Assembly (NCBI GenBank): GCA_024399545.1
Contig: JAKSNS010000015.1
Span: 1-52,954, forward strand
DNA length: 52,954 nt
Reading direction: 5' to 3'
Source: Paludibacteraceae bacterium
GTDB taxonomy: Bacteria; Bacteroidota; Bacteroidia; Bacteroidales; Paludibacteraceae
Below the pieces are notes generated by a model, which saw only the letters and a program-made list of their open reading frames with translations, did no database searches and had not been told where the DNA came from. Shown piece after piece: positions 35,965-45,722 of the stretch. How positions within the stretch are numbered: the stretch's first letter is position 1; each line of letters starts with the position of its first letter. A program made the position numbers and the translations under genes.

Positions 35965-37491
35965 ATGGACAAATTATTATTGATGATTTTGGACGGTTGG
36001 GGGATAGGAGACAAGGGCAAGTCGGATGTCATTTCGCAGGTTGATACGCCATATTGGAACAAATTGTTGGCGCGTTACCCTCATTCACAGTTGTTGGCGT
36101 GTGGCGCGAGTGTGGGTTTGCCTGACGGACAGATGGGAAACTCGGAGGTCGGTCATCTTAACATTGGTGCGGGTAGAATTGTATTTCAGGATTTGGTTAG
36201 GATTAACAAGGCGTGCGAGGATGATTCGTTGATGCAGATGCATACTTTGAGGCGTGCTTTCAATTTTGCCAAAGAGCATCATAAAGATTTGCATTTCATG
36301 GGTTTGGTAAGCGACGGTGGCGTTCATAGCCATATTAAACACATCATTGCTTTGTCAAATATGGCTAATAAAATGGGGCTTCCCCGCCATTATGTTCACT
36401 GTTTCACGGATGGAAGGGACACTGACCCTAAAAGTGGTGCTTGTTTTGTCGAACAATTGGAGAAGAATATACAGAGGAACGGAGGTGTTATAGCTTCTGT
36501 GACTGGACGTTTCTATGCCATGGATCGTGACAAGCACTGGGATAGGATCAAGGTGGCTTATGATGCTTTGGTTTATGGTTTTGGCGCAAAAACCAAGGAT
36601 GTCGTCGAGTCAATCAATGGTTCTTACTATAATGGTATCACTGACGAGTTTATTCAGCCAATTATACATACGGATAACGAGGGACAACCGGTTGCCACGA
36701 TAAAAGACGGCGATGTCGTGATTTTCTTCAATTATCGTAATGATAGGACGAGGGAATTGACTCGTGTGCTTACGCAGGATGATATGCCGGCTTGGGCTAT
36801 GAAGAGGTTGAACCTCCAGTTCTATTGTATGACGCCTTACGACCCAACGTTTACCAATGTCAACATAATATTCGATAAGGAGGTTGTCAAAGAGACGCTT
36901 GCCGAGACTGTGTCGAAAGTGGGTGCTCACCAGTTCCACATAGCCGAGACTGAAAAGTACGCTCATGTGACTTTCTTCCTTAACGGTGGCAGGGAAGAGC
37001 CTTTCGAGGGTGAGGATCGTCAAATGATTAACTCGCCACGTGTGAAGACTTACGACCTTCAGCCAGAGATGAGTGCTTACGATGTTGCCAATGCGCTTTC
37101 CACGCAACTTGACCGCCAGTTCTACGATTTGGCGATTGTAAATTTCGCTAATGGAGACATGGTTGGCCATACGGGTAAATATCACGCAATAGAGAAGGCT
37201 GTCGAGACTATTGACGATTGTGTTCGTCAGGTAGTCGAGACGGCAAAACGTAAGGGCTACAAGGTGATTATCATAGCCGACCACGGTAACTGCGACGTTG
37301 CCCTGAACCCTGACGGTTCTGAGAATACAGCGCATTCGCTCAATCCTGTTCCTTTCATTTATATTGACGAGGAGCGTAGGGCTGATGTCACGGACGGGAT
37401 TTTGGCTGACGTTGCCCCTTCCATTTTGGCGGTTATGGGAATTGAGCAGCCAAAGGAAATGACGGGTAAATCTCTGATTACCTATTTATAA
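35965..37491 (+). CDS. gpmI: 2,3-bisphosphoglycerate-independent phosphoglycerate mutase
   Basis: 508 aa, standard length. A metalloenzyme of the alkaline-phosphatase superfamily that interconverts 3- and 2-phosphoglycerate in glycolysis. ILDGWGIG at the N-terminus gives the first metal ligand. [16 protein letters not shown] contains the nucleophilic Ser. Later metal ligands are in [13 protein letters not shown] and IADHGNCD. It is transcribed from its own promoter and followed 23 bp later by the chaperone/isomerase run. Confidence 0.97.
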   Translation: MDKLLLMILDGWGIGDKGKSDVISQVDTPYWNKLLARYPHSQLLACGASVGLPDGQMGNSEVGHLNIGAGRIVFQDLVRINKACEDDSLMQMHTLRRAFNFAKEHHKDLHFMGLVSDGGVHSHIKHIIALSNMANKMGLPRHYVHCFTDGRDTDPKSGACFVEQLEKNIQRNGGVIASVTGRFYAMDRDKHWDRIKVAYDALVYGFGAKTKDVVESINGSYYNGITDEFIQPIIHTDNEGQPVATIKDGDVVIFFNYRNDRTRELTRVLTQDDMPAWAMKRLNLQFYCMTPYDPTFTNVNIIFDKEVVKETLAETVSKVGAHQFHIAETEKYAHVTFFLNGGREEPFEGEDRQMINSPRVKTYDLQPEMSAYDVANALSTQLDRQFYDLAIVNFANGDMVGHTGKYHAIEKAVETIDDCVRQVVETAKRKGYKVIIIADHGNCDVALNPDGSENTAHSLNPVPFIYIDEERRADVTDGILADVAPSILAVMGIEQPKEMTGKSLITYL

Positions 37492-37514
37492 CTCTAATAG
37501 AAAGGTTGAAAAAA

Positions 37515-39422
37515 ATGATGAGAAAAACAATTTTGGCTTTGGCTTTGACGTTGGCATTGGTTGTTGACTGTCAGGCTCAGAAAGATTTCGAGGTGTTGCG
37601 AATTGATGGTAAACCTATTATGAATTCGGAATACCAGTATGTTATGAACAAAAATATGGTTGCAGGCGAGATGGCGACTGACAGCGCAAGCCAGCAGAAA
37701 TACCTTGATATGTTCATAAATTTCAAGCTGAAAGTTATTGAGGCAGAGGCGCAGGGTTATGATACAATGAAGGCTTTTGTCAAGGAGTTCTCTACATACA
37801 GGACACAGTTGTCTTTGCCATATTTGACTGATGACAGCGTGAATAAGAGGCTTTTCGAGGAGGCTTATGAGCATATGAAACAGGATTGCGAGGTGAGCCA
37901 CGTTTTGTTGAGGATTGAGAATGGTGACACGGCTACGGCTTACAAAAAGGCGTTGGCGGTAAAGCAACGACTTCAGAAGGAGCAGTTTTCGAAGGTAGCT
38001 GACGAGATGAGCGAAGACCCGTCAGTCGAAAGGAATCACGGTTATTTGGGATTTCTTACCGCCATGCAGACTGTTTGGGATTTTGAGAAAGCTATGTATG
38101 AATTGCCTTTGAACACTATTTCTGAGCCTATTCGTTCGCAATACGGTTATCATATCATATTGGTTCACAGCCGCCGTCCAGCATACGGTCAGGTGCATGC
38201 CGCACACATTCTGATTTCTACTAACGATAAGATGGGTAAAGAGAAACTGGATTTGGCGTATGCTGAGATTAAGAGTTTGTATAACCGAGCCAAGAGGGGC
38301 GAGGATTTTGCCCAACTGGCTAAGGATCATAGTGATGATAAGGGTTCAGGAAGTCGCGGGGGCGATTTATCGTGGTTTGGCATAAATAAGATGGTTCCTG
38401 AATTTGAGAAGGCTGCTTTTGCTCTGCAACCAGGCGAAATTTCAGAGCCTGTTAAAACCCAGTTTGGTTGGCATATCATCAAAGTAATTGAGAAAAAGGG
38501 TTGCGGGACGTTGGAGGAACACAAGATGGATATAGTCAAGGCTATACATAGGGATAAACGTTCGAGGATGGCGAAACATTCTTTCGTACAGCGTAAGACG
38601 AAGGAGTTGGGGCTTGTGACTGATACTGCCAACATTCTTGCAGTCATAGCGATAGCAAAGGAGAACCGTCCGCAGGATAGTGTTTTCACTGAGATGACAA
38701 AAGGAATGAATGGCGTTGTCGTCAAGTTTGGGGACAAGGTCTTCACCCAAGAGGATTTTGCGAAATTCTGTTCTGCTTATGCGGTTACAAAATTGATTGA
38801 CAAAGATTATGATTCGTGGGGTGAGAGGTTCGTGGAGTTTATCGTATCTGAGAATGAGAATCAGCAACTTGAGCAGAAATACCCTGATTTCGCTAACCTC
38901 GTTAGGGAGTACCATGATGGCATCTTGTTGTTCAATATCTCGAATAAAGAGGTGTGGGAAAAAGCAATTAAAGACACCGCTGGTTTGGAACGTTATTTCA
39001 CCGCAAACAAGAAGAAATACACTTTCGACCAACCACGTTACAAGGGTGTGCTGATTAGATGTAAGGATGTAGCAATGGCTGATGCTATAAAAAAGGCTGT
39101 TAAGGGTATGAAGACGGAAGAGATTGTGGCATACATTGATACAATGGCAAAAGATACATCGATTTATGTCAATGCACAGGTTGGTTTATGGAAGAAAGGC
39201 GATAATGCTGCTGTCGATAACCTTGTGTTCGACAAAAACGTGCAATTGCCTGTTGATGCTAAAATGCCTTTTGCTTTCGTCATAGGTAAGAAACTGAGAA
39301 AGAGACCTGAGACCTTCTACGACGTACGAGGTGCTGTCACATCCGATTACCAAGATTATCTTGAGAAAATCTGGGTTGAGGAACTCAAGAGGAAACACAA
39401 GGTAGAAATAATTCGTTTATAG
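37515..39422 (+). CDS. Periplasmic PpiC-type peptidyl-prolyl isomerase/chaperone
   Basis: 635 aa. Signal peptide (MMRKTILALALTLALVVDCQAQ). Two parvulin domains: ~residues 115-215 (EVSHVLLRI to YGYHIILVHSR) and ~225-330 (AAHILISTN, with GGDLSWFGINKMVPEFEKAA and FGWHIIKVIE). The C-terminal ~300 residues are a further helical domain seen in Bacteroidetes homologues. It should help fold outer-membrane proteins in the periplasm. ATG 37515 or 37518 is the likely start; an in-frame TTG at 37506 is less likely. First of a run with surA. Confidence 0.9.
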   Translation: MMRKTILALALTLALVVDCQAQKDFEVLRIDGKPIMNSEYQYVMNKNMVAGEMATDSASQQKYLDMFINFKLKVIEAEAQGYDTMKAFVKEFSTYRTQLSLPYLTDDSVNKRLFEEAYEHMKQDCEVSHVLLRIENGDTATAYKKALAVKQRLQKEQFSKVADEMSEDPSVERNHGYLGFLTAMQTVWDFEKAMYELPLNTISEPIRSQYGYHIILVHSRRPAYGQVHAAHILISTNDKMGKEKLDLAYAEIKSLYNRAKRGEDFAQLAKDHSDDKGSGSRGGDLSWFGINKMVPEFEKAAFALQPGEISEPVKTQFGWHIIKVIEKKGCGTLEEHKMDIVKAIHRDKRSRMAKHSFVQRKTKELGLVTDTANILAVIAIAKENRPQDSVFTEMTKGMNGVVVKFGDKVFTQEDFAKFCSAYAVTKLIDKDYDSWGERFVEFIVSENENQQLEQKYPDFANLVREYHDGILLFNISNKEVWEKAIKDTAGLERYFTANKKKYTFDQPRYKGVLIRCKDVAMADAIKKAVKGMKTEEIVAYIDTMAKDTSIYVNAQVGLWKKGDNAAVDNLVFDKNVQLPVDAKMPFAFVIGKKLRKRPETFYDVRGAVTSDYQDYLEKIWVEELKRKHKVEIIRL

Positions 39423-39450
39423 AACTCACCCGAACATAAACAATTTTATT

Positions 39451-40839
39451 ATGAAAAAATCCGCAATAGCTATACTGCTGATATTAATGTCGGTGGCTTC
39501 CTACTCCCAGAGTGTAGATACCGTTGAAATACCAGCTAAAAAATTTGATGAACGCAAATTGATTGACGGTGTCGTCTGGGTTGTGGGTGACGAGGCGATT
39601 CTGCGTTCTGACGTTGAGCAGGAGCGGATTCGTGCGCAATATGAGGGGACAACCATCCCTGGCGAACCTTATTGCCTGATACCAGAGCAGATAGCAATCC
39701 AAAAACTATTCATACATCAGGCCAAGATTGACAGTATCAACGTGAACAATGGTCAGGTTGATATGCAGGTTAATGCACAGATTGCCTATTTTTTGCGCGA
39801 GGTAGGCAGCAAGGAGAAACTTGAGGAGTATATGCGTAAACCTCTTGAGGAGATTAAGGACGAGATGCGACGTTCATTGGCCGACCAGTCGTTGATTCAG
39901 CAAGTACAAGCGCAGTTGACTGAAAACGTAAACGTCACACCTTCTGAAGTCAAGAGATACTACAACAACTTGAGCGAGGATTCAATACCAATGGTTGCCG
40001 CCCAAGTTGAGGTGGAGATAATTACCATCGAGCCACCTATACCTAAAGAGGCTATTGAGGAAACGAAGCAACGTCTTCGCGAGTTCGCTGACCGTGTGAA
40101 CAGCGGAAGTGTTGATTTTTCGGTGTTGGCAAGGCTCTATTCTGACGACGAGGCGACGGCTAAACGTGGTGGCGAGTTGGGGTTTATTGGTCGTGGTGCG
40201 TTAGTTCCCGAATTTGCCGATGCTGCGTTTGCCCTCTCTGAGCCAGGCAAAGTTAGTAGGATAGTTGAGACTGAGTTTGGTTTTCACATTATCCAGTTGA
40301 TTGAGCGAAGGGACGATAGGGTGAACTGTCGTCATATTTTGTTGAGGCCACGTGCCACGACTGAGGATAAAATATCTGCTCTCAACCATTTGGATTCGTT
40401 GGCGAAGGACATCAGGATGGGCAAGATTGATTTCAACGAAGCTGCTGGGATGTTTTCGTCCGACAAGGATACCCGTATGAACGGTGGACTTATGATGAAT
40501 CCTGAGACTGGCTCATCGCGTTTTGAATATCAGGAATTGCCTACCGAGATTGCTAAAGTTGTGAAGGATATGAAGGAGGGCGAAATCTCGGATGCTTTCA
40601 TGATGTTCTCTGAGAAACTTAACCACGAAGTTTACGTCATCGTAAGACTCAAGCATAAATTGCAGAACCACAAGGCGAATATTACGGAGGATTACCAAAT
40701 GTTGCGCAAGATGTGCGAGAATGACATGAAGCAGTCTATTATAGAGACTTGGTTGCGCAATAAGATTAAGGAGACGTATGTTTTTATTTCGCCAGAATGG
40801 CGTGATTGTGAATATCACTACTCGGAATGGAAGAGATGA
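39451..40839 (+). CDS. surA: SurA-like periplasmic chaperone / PPIase
   Basis: 462 aa, close to E. coli SurA (428). Signal peptide (MKKSAIAILLILMSVASYS). A SurA-type N-terminal helical domain (VVWVVGDEAILRSDVEQERI) and two parvulin domains: ~180-285 (GELGFIGRGALVPEFADAAF, FGFHIIQLIER) and ~290-395 (CRHILLRPRA and a more degenerate core). SurA escorts barrel proteins to the BAM complex. Translationally coupled to the OstA-like gene, which is consistent with a joint role in outer-membrane assembly. Confidence 0.92.
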   Translation: MKKSAIAILLILMSVASYSQSVDTVEIPAKKFDERKLIDGVVWVVGDEAILRSDVEQERIRAQYEGTTIPGEPYCLIPEQIAIQKLFIHQAKIDSINVNNGQVDMQVNAQIAYFLREVGSKEKLEEYMRKPLEEIKDEMRRSLADQSLIQQVQAQLTENVNVTPSEVKRYYNNLSEDSIPMVAAQVEVEIITIEPPIPKEAIEETKQRLREFADRVNSGSVDFSVLARLYSDDEATAKRGGELGFIGRGALVPEFADAAFALSEPGKVSRIVETEFGFHIIQLIERRDDRVNCRHILLRPRATTEDKISALNHLDSLAKDIRMGKIDFNEAAGMFSSDKDTRMNGGLMMNPETGSSRFEYQELPTEIAKVVKDMKEGEISDAFMMFSEKLNHEVYVIVRLKHKLQNHKANITEDYQMLRKMCENDMKQSIIETWLRNKIKETYVFISPEWRDCEYHYSEWKR

Positions 40840-42680
40840 GGCGATTGATATGTTTCGTTATATTTGGTCTTCTGTTTCAGTTGGCGGCTTTCGGACAAGG
40901 AAAGGAACAGCTGACTGAACTGAAGGAGGCTGCGCCTCGTCCCAAAGTATTCCGAAAACCTGATTTCGCACGTAAAAGATTGGTTAATAGGAGAGAAAGC
41001 AACCCTTGGCAAATAAGTACGAGGAACAGGGCGCACCCTGATTCTATTGCCAAGTCAAAGCCATTGACCAAAGATACGAGCATCGCTATAGACCCTAAGA
41101 AGAGCCTTGTCTATCTTGAGCGAAGCAACGTAATACGTTTCGACCGTGACATCTTGCCTGACATTCAGGTTTTGGAAGGTAACGTCGTTCTTAGGCATGC
41201 TGGGGCGTTGCTGCATTGCGATTCTGCTTATCTTAACCAAGCCACGAATTCCTTTGAGGCTTTCGGGCATGTTAAGATGGTTCAAGGCGACACGTTGGTG
41301 GTTACTGCTGAGAATTTGCAGTATGATGGTAATATGAAGGCTGCTTACCTCCGTTATAACGTGTGCCTGCGCAACAAGAACGTGACTCTTGTAACTGATT
41401 CTATGACCTACGAACGTGACTTGAATTTAGGCTATTACGATTGTGGCGGTACTATGAACGACGGTAAAACGACGTTGGTGTCACGCCACGGCTATTACCA
41501 CACGGACACAAAGATGGCTGAACTTAAGTACGAGGTAGTGGGTTATAATGAGGATTCCAGGATTGAGAGTGATACGCTCACCTATAACACTGATACAAAG
41601 GTAGCTGGCTTGGTTGGTCCTACGGTTATTTACAATCAGGAGCATGATGACCCTGATTCTGTCCTTACGGTAATTTACAGTGATTTGGGTTGGTATGATA
41701 CGGCTAAAGACCAAGCTGAGCTTTTGAACCATTCTCAGGTCATCCACGACCGTGACAATTTCATCACTGGTGACACCATATTCTACGATAACAAGAACGG
41801 TTACGGAGAATTGTTCCATAACATAGAGATGAACGACACGAGCAACAGGATGATGATGCGAGGGCATTATGGTTTCTATCAAGAGAAGGATGAGATTGCT
41901 TTGGTGACTGACTCTGCTTGTTATATAAATTATTCGAGGTCTGACACCCTTTTCGCCCATGCCGACACGCTGTATTCTTTCGCCGTTGATACAAACAAGG
42001 TAGCTTTGGCTTACCATAACGGAAGGATATACAGCAAGCAGTATCAGGCGGTTAGCGATTCTATTGTGTTCAATACGGTTGATTCGATAACGCACCTGAT
42101 GCAGATTCCTGTATTTTGGAGCGATAGCGTACAAGTTACTGGTGACACCGTGCGTATTTACCCTAAAGGCTCTACGTTGGATTATGCCCACGTCAAGGGC
42201 AACGCCACGATTATTCAGCAGCAAGACACTATCCATTTCAATCAGATAGCGGGTAAGGATATACTTGCGTTTATTGCCGATTCTACCATTGAGCATATTG
42301 AGGTCTTGGGTAATGCCGAGTCTATTTTCTATCCAAAGGACAAGGGGCGTATGATAGGGCTTAACCACATGACTTCGAGCAGTATGCATGCCTATTTCAA
42401 GGAAGGGGATATTGATAGGATAACCGTTTTCCCTCAGCCTCATGCGACGCTTTACCCTATGGAGCTTATCAACGAGAATATGCTGAAACTTGCCAATTTC
42501 ACTTGGCAGATTGAGTCGCGCCCTGGTGATAAGGACGATATTTTCAACAGGCCAAAACGTGCGACAAAAGATGAGTTGGAAGTGCAAAAACGTGAAATAC
42601 GCGAGAAGCAGAAGGCGGAACGTCGTAAGAAGCGTGCAGAGCAGGACGAGCAGGAGAGCAAAAACAGTAAGAAGAAATGA
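40836..42680 (+). CDS. OstA/LptA-like periplasmic protein
   Basis: 614 aa from the ATG at 40836, which overlaps the surA stop as ATGA; an in-frame ATG three codons upstream is also possible. Signal peptide (MRRLICFVIFGLLFQLAAFG). A long series of beta-jellyroll (OstA) repeats, for example VLEGNVVLRHAGALLHCDSA, the AFGHVKMVQGDTLVVTAENL repeat and VKGNATIIQQQDTIHFNQI. The C-terminal ~50 residues are highly charged coiled-coil. Related to LptA, which carries lipopolysaccharide across the periplasm; this Bacteroidetes form is about three times longer. Confidence 0.88.
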   Translation: MRRLICFVIFGLLFQLAAFGQGKEQLTELKEAAPRPKVFRKPDFARKRLVNRRESNPWQISTRNRAHPDSIAKSKPLTKDTSIAIDPKKSLVYLERSNVIRFDRDILPDIQVLEGNVVLRHAGALLHCDSAYLNQATNSFEAFGHVKMVQGDTLVVTAENLQYDGNMKAAYLRYNVCLRNKNVTLVTDSMTYERDLNLGYYDCGGTMNDGKTTLVSRHGYYHTDTKMAELKYEVVGYNEDSRIESDTLTYNTDTKVAGLVGPTVIYNQEHDDPDSVLTVIYSDLGWYDTAKDQAELLNHSQVIHDRDNFITGDTIFYDNKNGYGELFHNIEMNDTSNRMMMRGHYGFYQEKDEIALVTDSACYINYSRSDTLFAHADTLYSFAVDTNKVALAYHNGRIYSKQYQAVSDSIVFNTVDSITHLMQIPVFWSDSVQVTGDTVRIYPKGSTLDYAHVKGNATIIQQQDTIHFNQIAGKDILAFIADSTIEHIEVLGNAESIFYPKDKGRMIGLNHMTSSSMHAYFKEGDIDRITVFPQPHATLYPMELINENMLKLANFTWQIESRPGDKDDIFNRPKRATKDELEVQKREIREKQKAERRKKRAEQDEQESKNSKKK

Positions 42681-43336
42681 GACCAGTAGCGGTAATATCC
42701 ATAGAGAATGATGCCTTACCAACCGTTCGGCAAGTCGCTGCCACTATTGCTAATGTTATGGGTTTCAGTGTGGAAGAAGTAGGGCAAGATGATTTGCCCT
42801 TATTGGACGAATGGGTTGAATGTCACGACGCTGCATTGGTTGTCATAGGGTTGGACGTAAAGACAAAGATACAACCTATCCTCGATAAAACCAGGGGGTT
42901 GAGGGTTCCTTATCTTTTTGTACGCATTGGGCAATCTTTCGCTTGTAAACATATTGCCTTGCCTGTCACCCGTTTTCTTGAGGATAGGGAGAAAGGTCCC
43001 TACTGCGGCTCGTTTGCCCGTAATTTTCACAGCAGGATTACCATTTTCAAGCCAAAGGATTACGGCAGTGCCGCCGAAAAGAATATAGAATCCATTGGCA
43101 ACCTGTTGGCTACGCAGGATTTGAAGTTTGACGTTGTTGCAGGTAAAAAGGATAGTTCAGGCATTGAATTGGAGGCTGTTGCGAGCGACTGTGACCTTTG
43201 CATTATCGGAGCTTCGCGTGATTATGGGCTGGATGACATCGTCTTTGGTCCTAAGGAACGTAAAATATTGAAGTATGCCAAAATCCCTGTTTTGGTAATC
43301 AATCCACGCGGTGATCTTTATCCACTTTGCGATTAA
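42677..43336 (+). CDS. Universal-stress-protein-like (UspA fold)
   Basis: 219 aa. The C-terminal half has the UspA-type signature ASDCDLCIIGASRDYG with the following ILKYAKIPVLVINP. The N-terminal half is a diverged second Usp-like unit (DAALVVIGLDVKTK, RVPYLFVRIG). Probably cytosolic; the ligand and role are unknown. Coupled by ATGA to the OstA-like gene, which is unexpected for a cytosolic protein inside an envelope gene run. Confidence 0.75.
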   Translation: MRPVAVISIENDALPTVRQVAATIANVMGFSVEEVGQDDLPLLDEWVECHDAALVVIGLDVKTKIQPILDKTRGLRVPYLFVRIGQSFACKHIALPVTRFLEDREKGPYCGSFARNFHSRITIFKPKDYGSAAEKNIESIGNLLATQDLKFDVVAGKKDSSGIELEAVASDCDLCIIGASRDYGLDDIVFGPKERKILKYAKIPVLVINPRGDLYPLCD

Positions 43337-43353
43337 AACAATAAATTTACTAT

Positions 43354-45027
43354 ATGAAACGAGTTCTTCTATTTCTAATTGCGCTCTGCATGGCGGTTAT
43401 TGCCATCGCTGACCCTGATTATCCAATAGTACAGAAAGATGGTCGTGATTATTATCAATATACGATTCAGAAAGGCGATGGCTTATATGCCATCGGGAAG
43501 AAGTTCGGTGTTTCGCAAGCTGACCTGCATAACGCCAACCCTGGCTTGACCGAGAATATTCGCGAGGGAGCTAAGTTGCTTATCCCTATTAAGAAGCAGA
43601 GAAAACGTCAGGAAACTCCCCAAACTATCCATGTCGTCGAGGAAAAACAGACTCCTTATTCTATAGCAAAGATATACAATGTCCCTTTGGACACTCTCAT
43701 TCGTTACAATCCGAGCATACGAAATGGCATTATCCATACTGGTGACACGTTGATTATTTCTTACGAGAAGGCGATTACTAAGAACGATAACGCCGTAAAA
43801 CATTCCAGCGAGAATGTAATCGAAATACCCGAGACTATTATTGTCAAGGAGCGTGAGACGCTTTACTCTATTTCAAGGACTTACAATGTACCAATGTCAA
43901 CGCTTCTTGACCTTAACCCTTCTGCCGAAGATGGTCTGAAGAAAGGTCAGACGTTGCGTCTAAAACCTACTGCTGCCCTTGTTGTCAGCGAGGAGAAGGC
44001 GCAAGAAGCCGCACCTGTGGCAACGCCTGTCGTCTCAAGCCGTAAAGAGGCGAAGGCAGACGCTGATGCCTTGAAAATAGCCTACATACTTCCATTCTCT
44101 AATGGTAAGACTATCGAGGCTTCGTTTATTGAGTTTTACCGTGGTTCGTTAATTGCCCTCAATCGTGCCAAGACAACGAATGCCATTGATCGTGATGTTG
44201 AGGTGTGGGCTTGGAACACGCAAGGCCAGAAGTCAGTACTTGATTCTATCCTTGCCCTTGACGACCTTAAGAAGGTTGACGTAATCATAGGTCCTGGCTT
44301 TACTTACGAGTTGGAACCTGTCATAAGGTATGCCAAGGAACACGGCAAGAAAATTATCGTTCCTTTCTCGTCGCATATCGACAAGTCCCTGTTTTATGAC
44401 AAGCTCTATCAGTTCAACCCATCGCAGGATTATTGGTGGAATGTGTCTATTCGCCGTGAGATGAATGCCCATCCTGCCGATAGATATATCATAGCACATT
44501 GCACTGATAACCAAAAGGGTAATGCTTTTGCCAACAAACTTATCAGTGTTCTCAACGAACAAAGGAAAAGTTACGTCAATGTGAATATAACCCCTGAAAA
44601 CGCTGATTCGCTTATAAGGGCTAACCTTGGAGGAAGGACTGTTCTTCTCATTGCCAATAATTCTGGCGTGGATGTCCGCAATATAGTTGACGCAATGTCC
44701 GAGAAGTATTATAACAATCTCACTTTGTGGGGATTTGGCAAGTGGGGTGCTTCCTCACGCCGTTTCGCCCCTACCATTTACGGCTCGCTATTCTTTGACC
44801 GTTCCGACGAGGCTTACGAGAATGATTATCTTGCCTATTTCAAGCATAAAGCTGTCCGCTCTGACGTGCGTTTCGACCTTTTGGGCTATGACATTACAAC
44901 GTTCGTAATTAACAAGAATGGCAAATATCTTCAGTCTGACATCAATTTTGTCAAGATGGATGGCCGTTGGCTGAATACCCGGATTTATAGGGTGACTTGG
45001 AATGGATTTACCCTTTCTGCCGAATGA
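43354..45027 (+). CDS. LysM-repeat protein with periplasmic-binding-type domain
   Basis: 557 aa. Signal peptide (MKRVLLFLIALCMAVIAIA). Three LysM modules at about residues 34-77, 93-136 and 157-202 (for example QKGDGLYAIGKKFGVSQADL and RETLYSISRTYNVPMSTLL), then a domain from ~240 to the end that resembles the type I periplasmic-binding fold (KIAYILPFSNGKTIEASFIE, VDVIIGPGFTYELEPV). It should bind peptidoglycan and perhaps sense or scaffold. The stop overlaps the next ATG as ATGA. Confidence 0.88.
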   Translation: MKRVLLFLIALCMAVIAIADPDYPIVQKDGRDYYQYTIQKGDGLYAIGKKFGVSQADLHNANPGLTENIREGAKLLIPIKKQRKRQETPQTIHVVEEKQTPYSIAKIYNVPLDTLIRYNPSIRNGIIHTGDTLIISYEKAITKNDNAVKHSSENVIEIPETIIVKERETLYSISRTYNVPMSTLLDLNPSAEDGLKKGQTLRLKPTAALVVSEEKAQEAAPVATPVVSSRKEAKADADALKIAYILPFSNGKTIEASFIEFYRGSLIALNRAKTTNAIDRDVEVWAWNTQGQKSVLDSILALDDLKKVDVIIGPGFTYELEPVIRYAKEHGKKIIVPFSSHIDKSLFYDKLYQFNPSQDYWWNVSIRREMNAHPADRYIIAHCTDNQKGNAFANKLISVLNEQRKSYVNVNITPENADSLIRANLGGRTVLLIANNSGVDVRNIVDAMSEKYYNNLTLWGFGKWGASSRRFAPTIYGSLFFDRSDEAYENDYLAYFKHKAVRSDVRFDLLGYDITTFVINKNGKYLQSDINFVKMDGRWLNTRIYRVTWNGFTLSAE

Positions 45028-45716
45028 GACGTTTTTTTCTGATATTGGCACTCTCTCTGACCCTCACTTACGCATTTTGCCAGGATAGTGGGCGACCTGT
45101 CAATACGTTGATTCTCCCCGAGCATGCCATAGGCGTCTCAGGTGGTGTGAATTTCTCTTTTTTCAATTTCAAGCCTGTCGTATCGCAACCGCGAATGCCT
45201 GTTGGTGTCAATGTCGGATTGCAGTATCGTATGATTTTGGAGAAGTATTTTGGTTTGTGGTTTCAGCTGAATTACAGCCAGAGGGGTTTCAAGACTTGTC
45301 AGGATGGGCGATATTTTCCACGTAGGTTTGACTATGTCGAGTTGCCTGTTTTTGCCCATTTTACTTTTGGCAAGCGGCTGTTCCGTTTTCATTTCGATTT
45401 GGGTCCATGTTTGGGTTATCTCGTCTATGAGGATAAGGCGGTTGAGAGCGAATTGAATGAGTTGGCGTTTCCTGTCTCTCATCGTTTTGACTGGGGTGTG
45501 ACTGGCATGATTGGTTTCGAGATTAATACGGCGAAGGCTGGTATATATATGGTCAATGTGCGTTATAACAGCAGTTTCGCCGATGTTTTCACACGAAGTT
45601 ATGAGGGTTTCTCGCTTTCTACGAGTCAGAGCATTACGGTAAATGCAGGTTGGATGTGGCGGATTAAGCCTAAGAAAGGTTATCAGGCATACGATTTGCG
45701 TGCCAAAAAGAAGTAG
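45024..45716 (+). CDS. Outer-membrane beta-barrel protein (PorT/OmpW-like)
   Basis: 230 aa from the ATG at 45024. Signal peptide (MRRFFLILALSLTLTYAFC). The mature part has alternating aromatic beta-strands (GVNVGLQYRMILEKYFGLWF, LNYSQRGF, AHFTFGKRLFRFHFDLGPCL) typical of an eight-stranded barrel of the outer-membrane beta-barrel/PorT family. The C-terminus is basic. Coupled to the LysM gene by ATGA and 6 bp before the MFS gene. Ligand unknown. Confidence 0.82.
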   Translation: MRRFFLILALSLTLTYAFCQDSGRPVNTLILPEHAIGVSGGVNFSFFNFKPVVSQPRMPVGVNVGLQYRMILEKYFGLWFQLNYSQRGFKTCQDGRYFPRRFDYVELPVFAHFTFGKRLFRFHFDLGPCLGYLVYEDKAVESELNELAFPVSHRFDWGVTGMIGFEINTAKAGIYMVNVRYNSSFADVFTRSYEGFSLSTSQSITVNAGWMWRIKPKKGYQAYDLRAKKK

Positions 45717-45722
45717 TTTACG

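Noticed and set aside
41481-42722. A 413-codon minus-strand open frame
   Set aside because: It is antisense to the OstA-like gene; low-complexity hydrophobic and basic composition, no family features.
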